The notes under the pieces were generated by a model that searched no databases, was not told the DNA's origin, and saw nothing but the letters and a program-made list of their open reading frames with translations. DNA of 55,212 nucleotides. Origin: Bacteroidia bacterium (lineage in GTDB: Bacteria; Bacteroidota; Bacteroidia; Bacteroidales; Prolixibacteraceae). Every line of letters starts with the position of its first letter. Positions within the stretch are counted from its first letter, which is position 1. The translations under genes and the position numbers were made by a program. The DNA is taken from contig JAPLDS010000060.1 in assembly GCA_026391295.1 (NCBI GenBank), positions 1-55,212 on the forward strand, given 5' to 3'. Of the stretch, positions 8,489 through 14,411 are shown one piece after another.

Positions 8489-11470
8489 ATGGTTCGGATA
8501 ATATTAATTCTTTTTATTGCATTTATAGGCTTGCAAAGCAATGCCCAAACAAAATCACGCCCTGCATTTTTGAATTATCAGTCAGATCAGTGGGTCGATT
8601 CGGTATTTAATTCCTTGTCATTAGATCAAAAGATTGGGCAGTTAATTGTTGTGCCAGCATTTTCACAAAAAGGGAGCAAGCATCAAGCGAGGTTGTTGAA
8701 GATGGTTCGCGAAAACAAAGTTGGGGGGATTATATCGATGCAAGGTGGACCTGTGCGGCATGCCAAGATGGTTAATGCTTTGCAAAAAGCCTCTGCAACA
8801 CCTCTCTTAGTCGCTATGGATGCTGAATATGGTCTCTCGATGCGACTGGATAGCTGTTTGAGATATCCGTATGGCTTTACTCTTGGATCAGTAGCGAACG
8901 ATTCTTTGGTTTTTCAAGTTGGATCAGACATTGGAAAACAATGTAAGCGCCTGGGTATTCACATTAATTTTGCTCCTGATGCCGATGTGAATAGTAATCC
9001 ACTTAACCCAGTAATCGGTTTCCGCTCGTATGGTGATAATCCGAATAAAGTTTTTCAAAAAGCTGTCCAATATGGACTTGGGCTGCAGTCGGAACATGTG
9101 TTGGCAACGCTAAAACATTTCCCAGGTCATGGCGATGCTCAAAAAGATTCTCATTTAACGCTTCCTACAATAACCCATTCACGAGCTCAGCTTGATTCTA
9201 TAGAGCTTTATCCCTTTCGCAAAGCGATAGATCAGGGCATTGGCGGCGTTATGACGGGCTTTTTAAATGTCCCTGCACTTGACAGCTCAGGCACTGCAGC
9301 TTCTCTGTCAAAATCTATTGTTCAGAAGATCTTGCTTGATGATTATGGGTTTGAAGGGTTGGTGGTGACCGACGCAATGAACATGGAAGGTGCTGTTGAT
9401 CAAGATGATAAAATTGGTGATTGCAGTGCCGAGATTAAAGCTTTGATGGCTGGAAATGATCTGCTTGAATTTGTTACGAACCCAGGTAGCGTTATTGAAG
9501 CGGTAAAGAAGGCCATTTCAAATGGTGAATTAACACAGGAATCAATTGAGCGTAAATGTCGGAAGATTTTGATGTTAAAACGGTGGGCTGGACTCGATCA
9601 TTTCAAGCCTATTGAGACCGCCAATCTGTATGCCGATCTAAACCAGTCGAGCTATCGTATGACGTTGCGCAATGTGGCTCAGAACTCTTTGACCGTGGTT
9701 CAAAACAGGGGAGATCTTCTTCCATTGCGACATCTCGATTCATTGAATATTGCAACAGTTAGCATCGGTAGCACTGGCATAACTACTTTTCAGCGCTCAG
9801 TTGGCCGATATGCACATACTGTTCATTTTTCGATCGGAAAAGATGCTGATGACGCAACTATAAAGAATTTGATCAATAAGCTGAAGAAATATAACTTAGT
9901 TATAGCGGGAGTAAATAACCTCGGCAATTTCGTCAAGTCGAATTACCGCGTTAGCACGTCTCAACAGAAAATTGTCCGTCAGATTACTGAAGCGACAAGA
10001 GCCATCGTTGTTGTATTGGGAAATCCATATGTTTTAGGCTATTTGGATGGTTTAGATAAAGCCCATGCAGTAGTTGAGGCCTATGAAGAGAGCAATGAGG
10101 CGCAAGATTTAGCTGGGCAGCTTATTTTTGGTGCTTTTGGTGCATCAGGTCAACTGCCTATTCATGTAAATGAGAGCTTCCATTCTGGGAATGGAATAAC
10201 TACCCCATCGTTGAACAGATTTAAATATACCCTTCCTGAGGAGTTAGGAGTCGACTCTGCATTTCTAAAAAAAAAAATCGACTCGTTAGTAAGCATCGGC
10301 ATAAACGCTAGGGCTTTCCCCGGGTGTGCCGTTTTTGTAGCAAAACAGGGAAAAGTAGTTTTGATGGAGGCTTATGGCTACCATACCTACAGCAAAGAAA
10401 AGGCTTTGTGCCTTGATGATCTATTTGATTTTGCTTCTTTGACCAAGGTTTTAGCTCCACTTCCAGTGCTTATGCAGCTGAAAGATCAGGGCAAATTGGA
10501 TGTTAAGGAGAAAATGAGTGCTTATTGGACCGATTGGAAAGGCTCGAATAAGAAAGATGTTGTGTTGGAGGATGTGCTCTCGCATCAAGCTCGGCTGAGG
10601 TCAGGAATTCCTTTTTGGTTAAAAGGTTCTGATGGGAAGGGGAGTTTTAAATCCAATTATTTTTCGAAAGATTCAACATCTCATTTTGGCTTGCGAGTCT
10701 CTAAAGAGTTATATACGATCAATAGTTTTCCCGATACTGTTGCGGCGATGATTCGAAAATCACCTTTGCTGAAGCAGAAGAAGTTTCTCTATTCTGATCT
10801 TGGGTTTATGCTCTTCCCACGCATGATCTCTTCGATGACGCATCAGGACTTTGAGCCCTATCTGAAAGCTAACTTTTACGCGCCATTAGGGGCCAGTTCT
10901 TTAGGATATAGGACCTATATTAATCATGATCTGACTGAGTTAGTCCCTACGGAGAATGACAAGATTTTTCGGCATGAACAGTTACAAGGTTTTGTCCACG
11001 ATGAAGGTGCGGCCATGTTAGGTGGTGTCTCGGGTAATGCTGGATTGTTTGGAACCGTTAATGATGCCGCTAAGGTGATGCAGATGTACCTCAATTATGG
11101 CACGTATGGTGGTGACCGTTATCTCGCTGATGCGACAGTCCGCAATTGGTCGAGTCGTCATTTCGAGAAGTCGAATAATCGCAGAGGGTATGGTTTTGAT
11201 AAGCCCCCTTTACGCAAGCGGCTAAAGAATGGTAAACTTGGTCCGCAGGATGTTTTAGGCACCGATTTAAGTTTTGGACATACTGGGTTTACGGGCACCT
11301 ATGCTTGGGCAGATCCCGCAACTGGGATTTTGGTATTGTTCTTTTCTAATCGCATCTATCCTACTCGCAACAACCATTTAATCAATCGGTTAAATATCAG
11401 GGAGCAAATTCATCAGGAGGCTTGTCGGATTCTTCAATCCGATACTCGCAGGCTGTTATCTAAAAAATGA
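8489..11470 (+). CDS. NagZ-like GH3 beta-N-acetylglucosaminidase fused to an AmiE-like (beta-lactamase-fold) serine hydrolase
   Basis: A 993-residue exported two-enzyme protein (signal peptide about 1-19). The N-terminal GH3 domain has the NagZ motif KHFPGHG at 209-215, the Asp-His dyad of the NagZ acid/base loop at D220/H222, and the nucleophile in VVTDAMNM at D295. A GH3 C-terminal-type domain follows to about residue 570. The C-terminal serine hydrolase has SxxK at S650-K653 (SLTK), a YSD motif at Y768 in the place of YxN, and HTG at 931-933 in the place of KTG. In Bacillus the same two activities are separate proteins, NagZ and AmiE (an N-acetylmuramyl-L-alanine amidase), encoded beside NamZ. 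The fused protein probably releases GlcNAc and trims peptide from muropeptides. An A11 run at about 10267-10277 leaves the frame intact. Confidence 0.92.
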   Translation: MVRIILILFIAFIGLQSNAQTKSRPAFLNYQSDQWVDSVFNSLSLDQKIGQLIVVPAFSQKGSKHQARLLKMVRENKVGGIISMQGGPVRHAKMVNALQKASATPLLVAMDAEYGLSMRLDSCLRYPYGFTLGSVANDSLVFQVGSDIGKQCKRLGIHINFAPDADVNSNPLNPVIGFRSYGDNPNKVFQKAVQYGLGLQSEHVLATLKHFPGHGDAQKDSHLTLPTITHSRAQLDSIELYPFRKAIDQGIGGVMTGFLNVPALDSSGTAASLSKSIVQKILLDDYGFEGLVVTDAMNMEGAVDQDDKIGDCSAEIKALMAGNDLLEFVTNPGSVIEAVKKAISNGELTQESIERKCRKILMLKRWAGLDHFKPIETANLYADLNQSSYRMTLRNVAQNSLTVVQNRGDLLPLRHLDSLNIATVSIGSTGITTFQRSVGRYAHTVHFSIGKDADDATIKNLINKLKKYNLVIAGVNNLGNFVKSNYRVSTSQQKIVRQITEATRAIVVVLGNPYVLGYLDGLDKAHAVVEAYEESNEAQDLAGQLIFGAFGASGQLPIHVNESFHSGNGITTPSLNRFKYTLPEELGVDSAFLKKKIDSLVSIGINARAFPGCAVFVAKQGKVVLMEAYGYHTYSKEKALCLDDLFDFASLTKVLAPLPVLMQLKDQGKLDVKEKMSAYWTDWKGSNKKDVVLEDVLSHQARLRSGIPFWLKGSDGKGSFKSNYFSKDSTSHFGLRVSKELYTINSFPDTVAAMIRKSPLLKQKKFLYSDLGFMLFPRMISSMTHQDFEPYLKANFYAPLGASSLGYRTYINHDLTELVPTENDKIFRHEQLQGFVHDEGAAMLGGVSGNAGLFGTVNDAAKVMQMYLNYGTYGGDRYLADATVRNWSSRHFEKSNNRRGYGFDKPPLRKRLKNGKLGPQDVLGTDLSFGHTGFTGTYAWADPATGILVLFFSNRIYPTRNNHLINRLNIREQIHQEACRILQSDTRRLLSKK

Positions 11471-11567
11471 TCGACAGAACAATTTAGTAACATTGAGTCA
11501 ATTGTGCTAAGTGTTTATTTGATAGCATATTGTCTGATTAGCCCTCGATTTGCAATGTTAAAAATTC

Positions 11568-11575
11568 TAAATTTG
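11568..11575 (+). promoter_or_regulatory. Candidate -7 element for the small DNA-binding protein gene
   Basis: TAAATTTG matches TAnnTTTG, with a TTTG at 11549-11552 but only 15 bases between them. It would give a leader of about 125 bases, so the match may be fortuitous. Confidence 0.25.
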
Positions 11576-11707
11576 GCAGTTTTTCTGAAAAAATAATACT
11601 CTTTTTTGTTTCAAAAGCAGATTTTTCTTATTACATTTCGTGGTGTTTAGATTGTTTTAGGTTTTTAATTCTGATTATTTATTATTAACGCTTTAAAACT
11701 TTTCATT

Positions 11708-11956
11708 ATGACTCAAAAAATCACCTTTAATGAGCTTCGAGATATCAAGGATCATTTGCCTCACGGATCAATGCAAAGGATTGCTCAGGAGCTAGGGATG
11801 GAAGTTGAAACAGTAAGGAATTATTTTGGTGGAACACATTATGATACGGGTACGAGTGTTGGGATGCACATTGAGCAAGGTCCTCAAGGTGGAATTATTT
11901 TACTTGACGACACTGCAATTTTAGATAAGGCCCATGAAATTTTAGAAGGAAAGTAA
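11708..11956 (+). CDS. Small HTH-like DNA-binding protein
   Basis: An 82-residue protein resembling a short conserved Bacteroidota family annotated only as DNA-binding protein. The N-terminal half (about residues 7-42) looks like a helix-turn-helix, with GSMQRIAQELGMEVETVRNYF matching a recognition-helix layout; the C-terminal half is a Gly-rich segment followed by a helix. The N-terminal Met context and a strong terminator 25 bases after the stop mark it as a complete monocistronic gene. It lies between the GH3 fusion and tRNA-Val. Its targets are unknown. Confidence 0.75.
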   Translation: MTQKITFNELRDIKDHLPHGSMQRIAQELGMEVETVRNYFGGTHYDTGTSVGMHIEQGPQGGIILLDDTAILDKAHEILEGK

Positions 11957-11980
11957 TAAATTCTTAAAAATAAGTTTGCT

Positions 11981-12010
11981 AACTGCCTCAGTGATGGGGC
12001 AGTTTTTTTA
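11981..12010 (+). terminator. Intrinsic terminator of the small DNA-binding protein gene
   Basis: Stem AACTGCC/GGCAGTT followed by T7, 25 bases after the stop codon at 11956. Confidence 0.85.
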
Positions 12011-12054
12011 TGTTTGAAATTTTGTAATTGCAAATGGTTTTTTCTCAAAGAATA

Positions 12055-12085
12055 TTTGGTATGAATGAAAAAAGGGCTATCTTTG
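12055..12085 (+). promoter_or_regulatory. Promoter of tRNA-Val (TTTG-N19-TAnnTTTG)
   Basis: TTTG at 12055-12058, exactly 19 bases, then TATCTTTG at 12078-12085. This is a full match to the Bacteroidota housekeeping promoter. Initiation would fall near 12092, about 35 bases before the mature 5' end of the tRNA. Confidence 0.8.
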
Positions 12086-12126
12086 CATCACTTTAAGAGG
12101 AGCCATTAGGTTCTGATTAAGTAAAA

Positions 12127-12201
12127 GGGAGCTTAGCTCAGTTGGTTCAGAGCATCTGCCTTACAAGCAGAGGGTCGATGGTTCGAACCCATCAGTTCCC
12201 A
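12127..12201 (+). tRNA. tRNA-Val (anticodon UAC)
   Basis: A complete cloverleaf can be drawn: acceptor strands 12127-12133 and 12194-12200 (GGGAGCT with AGTTCCC, one G-U pair), D stem GCTC/GAGC, anticodon stem TCTGC/GCAGA around loop CTTACAA with anticodon TAC at 12162-12164, and T stem GATGG/CCATC around TTCGAAC. Discriminator base A at 12201. CCA is not encoded. Promoter upstream and hairpin terminator downstream are both strong. Its 3' half recurs twice downstream in degenerate tRNA-like copies. Confidence 0.97.
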
Positions 12202-12207
12202 CGGAAA

Positions 12208-12242
12208 TAAAAGAGTTGCAACGTAAGTTGTGACTCTTTTTG
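12208..12242 (+). terminator. Intrinsic terminator of tRNA-Val
   Basis: Eleven-base stem (12212-12222 with 12227-12237, two G-U pairs, loop GTAA) followed by a T run. It is duplicated, with one base changed in the loop, at 12427-12461 as part of the 219-base repeat. Confidence 0.85.
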
Positions 12243-12261
12243 CTTTTAAGCAATTTCATAT

Positions 12262-12830
12262 CTCAGATATTTCGGTACGCTGTACCTCTGGCTTAAACCA
12301 CATTGCCTATTCTACAAGTATTGACGGTGCGCTGCACCTAGGTTTCTAATGTACAGCCAAAGTTCCTTGCATCCCGATTTTACATCGGGAGGGTCGATGG
12401 TTCGAACCCATCAGTTCCCACGGAAATAAAAGAGTTGCAACATAAGTTGTGACTCTTTTTGCTTTTAAGCAATTTCATATCTCAGATATTTCGGTACGCT
12501 GTACCTCTGGCTTAAATCTTATTGCCAATTCTACAAGTATTATCGGTGCTCTGCACCTCTAGCTTGCCATGTTTTGGTCCTACAGATATTTCGGTACGCT
12601 GTACCTCTGGCTTTGATCACATTGTTTTTCTACAAGTATTGACGGTGCTCTGCACCTCTAGCTTGCCATGTTTTGGTCCTACAGATATTTCGGTACGCTG
12701 TACCTCTGGCTTAAACCATATTGCCTATTCTACAAGTATTGACGGTGCGCTGCACCTCTAGCTTGCCATGTTTTTGTCCTATAGATATTTCGGTACGCTG
12801 TACCTACAATTATTCCCGGTACGCTGTCCC
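12262..12830. repeat. Array I of about 50-base hairpin monomers, alternating types A and B
   Basis: Type A cores (GGTACGCTGTACC) at 12274, 12493, 12593, 12692 and 12792, with a degraded one at 12818. Type B cores (GGTGCGCTGCACC or GGTGCTCTGCACC) at 12326, 12545, 12644 and 12744. Each B starts 51-52 bases after its A, and successive A cores from 12493 are 99-100 bases apart. A and B flanks are alignable (ACAG/A-rTATT before, CTCTrGCTT after), so both descend from one monomer of about 50 bases. The stem difference between A and B is a compensated A-T to G-C change. Open frames across this array are by-products of the repeats. Confidence 0.9.
12346..12420 (+). pseudogene. Degenerate tRNA-Val copy (pseudo-tRNA 1)
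   Basis: The 3' half (12389-12420) is identical to tRNA-Val from the variable region to the discriminator base. The 5' half is decayed but alignable: GTTCCTTGCATC at 12362-12373 against GTTCAGAGCATC at 12145-12156 of the real tRNA. The anticodon-arm position is taken by a hairpin TCCCGAT-TTTAC-ATCGGGA (12372-12390), two bases longer than in the tRNA. The 5' acceptor strand does not pair with the 3' strand, so a functional tRNA is unlikely. Confidence 0.65.
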
Positions 12831-13012
12831 TTTCGTTTTGATTTTATGGATTAAAATGTAATTTGATTCGCCATTCAATTTTTCTTCGTATTTTTCATCC
12901 TGAAAGTGATTGTTGCTTACATTAGATTTTGTCTGTTAAGGCTTGATTATATGCAATATATACCACTTCTGCTAGTTTCTATTTTAGATTATTAAGTGCA
13001 AAGTAACAAGCT

Positions 13013-13900
13013 ATGAAAAAACAAATTACCCCTGAACAGGATAACAAAAGAGCAAGCAGATTTACCTTCATTGGCTTTCGCATACTTGTGATCGCAATGT
13101 TGTTCATTACAAACATTTTGATAGCCCGGGCAGATGATCGGGATAAAATAGCTCCTGAAGACCGGATTGAAAACTGGAAAGGAAAGACTGTGCTTATTTT
13201 TACTCCACATCCGGATGATGATACCTTTGAATGCGGTGGCATCATGTCAATTTTGACAAAAAATGGAAACAAAGTGGTTTTGGTAATCTACACCAATGAT
13301 AACAAAGGATCACTTGACTTAGACATGACTAGCGAACGTTTGGCGCGGATTCGTCGGGTAGAGGAAGAGGAAGCCTGCAAATCGCTTGGTGTTCTGAAAG
13401 AAAATATTCATTGGCTAGGCTATGGTGATGGTGATCTGGAATATGCCGATCCTCAACGCTTGCGTGGAGAGGCCTCTCGGTTCATTAAAATGTTCAGACC
13501 CGATGCAATCTTCAGTATTGATCCTGGTGAAGACCATGAACGCTGGCACAAAACCGATCACCGCATGGCAGCTTTTATTACTCAGGATGCCTTTATTGCT
13601 TCAGAATGGCATTTGTATTATCCTCAACATTACCTAGACGAAAAGTTGATACCTTTCAGGGTTCCACTAGCCTTTTATTACTACACCATTGCCTCGAATT
13701 ACCAGGTGGATATCACATCGGTAATCGATCAGAAAATAGAAGCTTCGGCAAAACATGTTAGTCAGTTCTCGCCTTCACTTGATAAATATTCTCCTGATAT
13801 GTCCAAAGAAACCTATCAGAAAATCGATTCAGAGTTTAAAAAAATGGATAAAGATGGCGACCGGTATATCGAAAGGTTTCGAAGAATGGTCAATCCATAG
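13013..13900 (+). CDS. PIG-L (LmbE-like) family deacetylase, membrane-anchored or exported
   Basis: Zinc-dependent N-acetyl-sugar deacetylase family, 295 residues. A hydrophobic segment at about 21-40 after a basic N-terminus predicts a signal peptide or anchor. The first zinc motif is PHPDDD at 65-70 (the family usually has PHPDDE, so the last acidic residue is Asp here). The second is HKTDH at 179-183. The family acts on GlcNAc-linked or similar substrates; which one applies here is unknown. It is the only gene between the two hairpin arrays and the two pseudo-tRNA copies, so it looks like cargo of a tRNA-associated element. No integrase or transposase lies with it. The 182 bases upstream (12831-13012) hold nothing else I can name. 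Confidence 0.88.
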   Translation: MKKQITPEQDNKRASRFTFIGFRILVIAMLFITNILIARADDRDKIAPEDRIENWKGKTVLIFTPHPDDDTFECGGIMSILTKNGNKVVLVIYTNDNKGSLDLDMTSERLARIRRVEEEEACKSLGVLKENIHWLGYGDGDLEYADPQRLRGEASRFIKMFRPDAIFSIDPGEDHERWHKTDHRMAAFITQDAFIASEWHLYYPQHYLDEKLIPFRVPLAFYYYTIASNYQVDITSVIDQKIEASAKHVSQFSPSLDKYSPDMSKETYQKIDSEFKKMDKDGDRYIERFRRMVNP

Positions 13901-14010
13901 GAGAGTTTATTCCGAGTATTTTATTGAGTTCGATGTGTTGGGACATCGGATAATCAGTTTTGAATTATGGATCATAATCTATCTTGTCGTTATTTTATAA
14001 GTTAAAAAAG

Positions 14011-14195
14011 TCCTACAGATATTTCGGTACGCTGTACCTCTGGCTTAAACCATATTGCCAATTCTACAAGTATTATCGGTGCTCTGCACCTTTAACTATA
14101 CATTTTTGTCCTACAGATATTTCGGTACGCTGTACCTCTGGCTTAAACCATATTGCCAATTCTACAAGTATTATCGGTGCTCTGCACCTCTATTA
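14011..14195. repeat. Array II of A/B hairpin monomers
   Basis: Two A-B pairs: A at 14026 and 14124, B at 14078 and 14176 (spacings 52, 46 and 52 bases). Orientation is the same as array I. The last B monomer runs into pseudo-tRNA 2 through the same short junction sequence (CTAATGTrCAGC) that links B to pseudo-tRNA 1 in array I. Confidence 0.9.
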
Positions 14196-14270
14196 CTAAT
14201 GTGCAGCAAATGTTCAGAGTATCCCAATGTAAAATCGGGAGGGTCGATGGTTCGAACCCATTAGTTCCCC
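14196..14270 (+). pseudogene. Degenerate tRNA-Val copy (pseudo-tRNA 2)
   Basis: Positions 14239-14269 match the tRNA-Val 3' half with one change in the region before the acceptor (CATTAG for CATCAG) and C in place of the discriminator A. The 5' half is better preserved than in pseudo-tRNA 1: GTTCAGAGTATC at 14212-14223 differs at one base from the real tRNA. The distance from that block to the conserved 3' half is 29 bases in both pseudo-copies and 27 in the real gene, so the two copies share an ancestor that already had the two-base gain. Confidence 0.65.
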
Positions 14271-14282
14271 CAAAAGCATCGA

Positions 14283-14411
14283 TTATTTGTCTGTTGGATT
14301 GATCGCTAATAGGGCCAAGTAGCCATCACAGAGAAAACCTTCATAGCCCCAACACTCGCCGTTCCAGGTCTTCCAGTCTTTGGCCATAAGACCACAGAAT
14401 CCTTGGAAGTC
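14283..14411 (-). pseudogene. Separated C-terminal tail of the six-hairpin-glycosidase-like gene
   Basis: After the TGA at 14412-14414 the same frame stays open for 42 more codons to TAA at 14283-14285. The translation is rich in aromatic and Gly residues (DFQGFCGLMAKDW, TWNGECWGYEGF) and looks like real protein, not noise. It is almost certainly the original C-terminus of the upstream gene, cut off by a single in-frame stop. It ends 13 bases from pseudo-tRNA 2. Confidence 0.75.

Larger units (their letters stand above)
12170..12557 (+). repeat. 219-base tandem duplication that starts inside tRNA-Val
   Basis: Unit 1 (12170-12388) and the start of unit 2 (12389-12557) match at a constant offset of 219 bases. 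The shared part covers the tRNA variable region, T arm and 3' acceptor strand, the terminator hairpin, and the first two hairpin monomers. Identity is almost complete through about 12296/12515 and weaker after. The 5' end of the match falls at the end of the tRNA anticodon stem, so unit 2 supplies only a 3' tRNA half. Confidence 0.85.

Noticed and set aside
10265-10280. A11 run in the GH3 fusion as a programmed frameshift site (also A10 in the GH32 gene near 45386)
   Set aside because: Both frames are continuous and full-length through the runs, so no frameshift is needed to explain the proteins.
12372-12390. Suppressor tRNA reading UAA (hairpin loop TTTTACA in the anticodon position of pseudo-tRNA 1)
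   Set aside because: If a five-base stem is forced, position 37 is C and not a purine, the loop is otherwise too long, and neither the acceptor nor the D stem pairs. It is a decayed copy, not a functional tRNA.
12522-12761. Open plus-strand frame of about 80 codons with internally repeated peptide
   Set aside because: It is created by the hairpin array read in one frame; repeats account for the whole open length and no gene-like start or composition is present.
12262-14195. CRISPR array
   Set aside because: There are no unique spacers; the sequence between hairpin cores is itself repeated, and no cas genes are near.
13984-14264. Two overlapping open frames in array II
   Set aside because: Same reason: they are translations of A/B monomers and the pseudo-tRNA.
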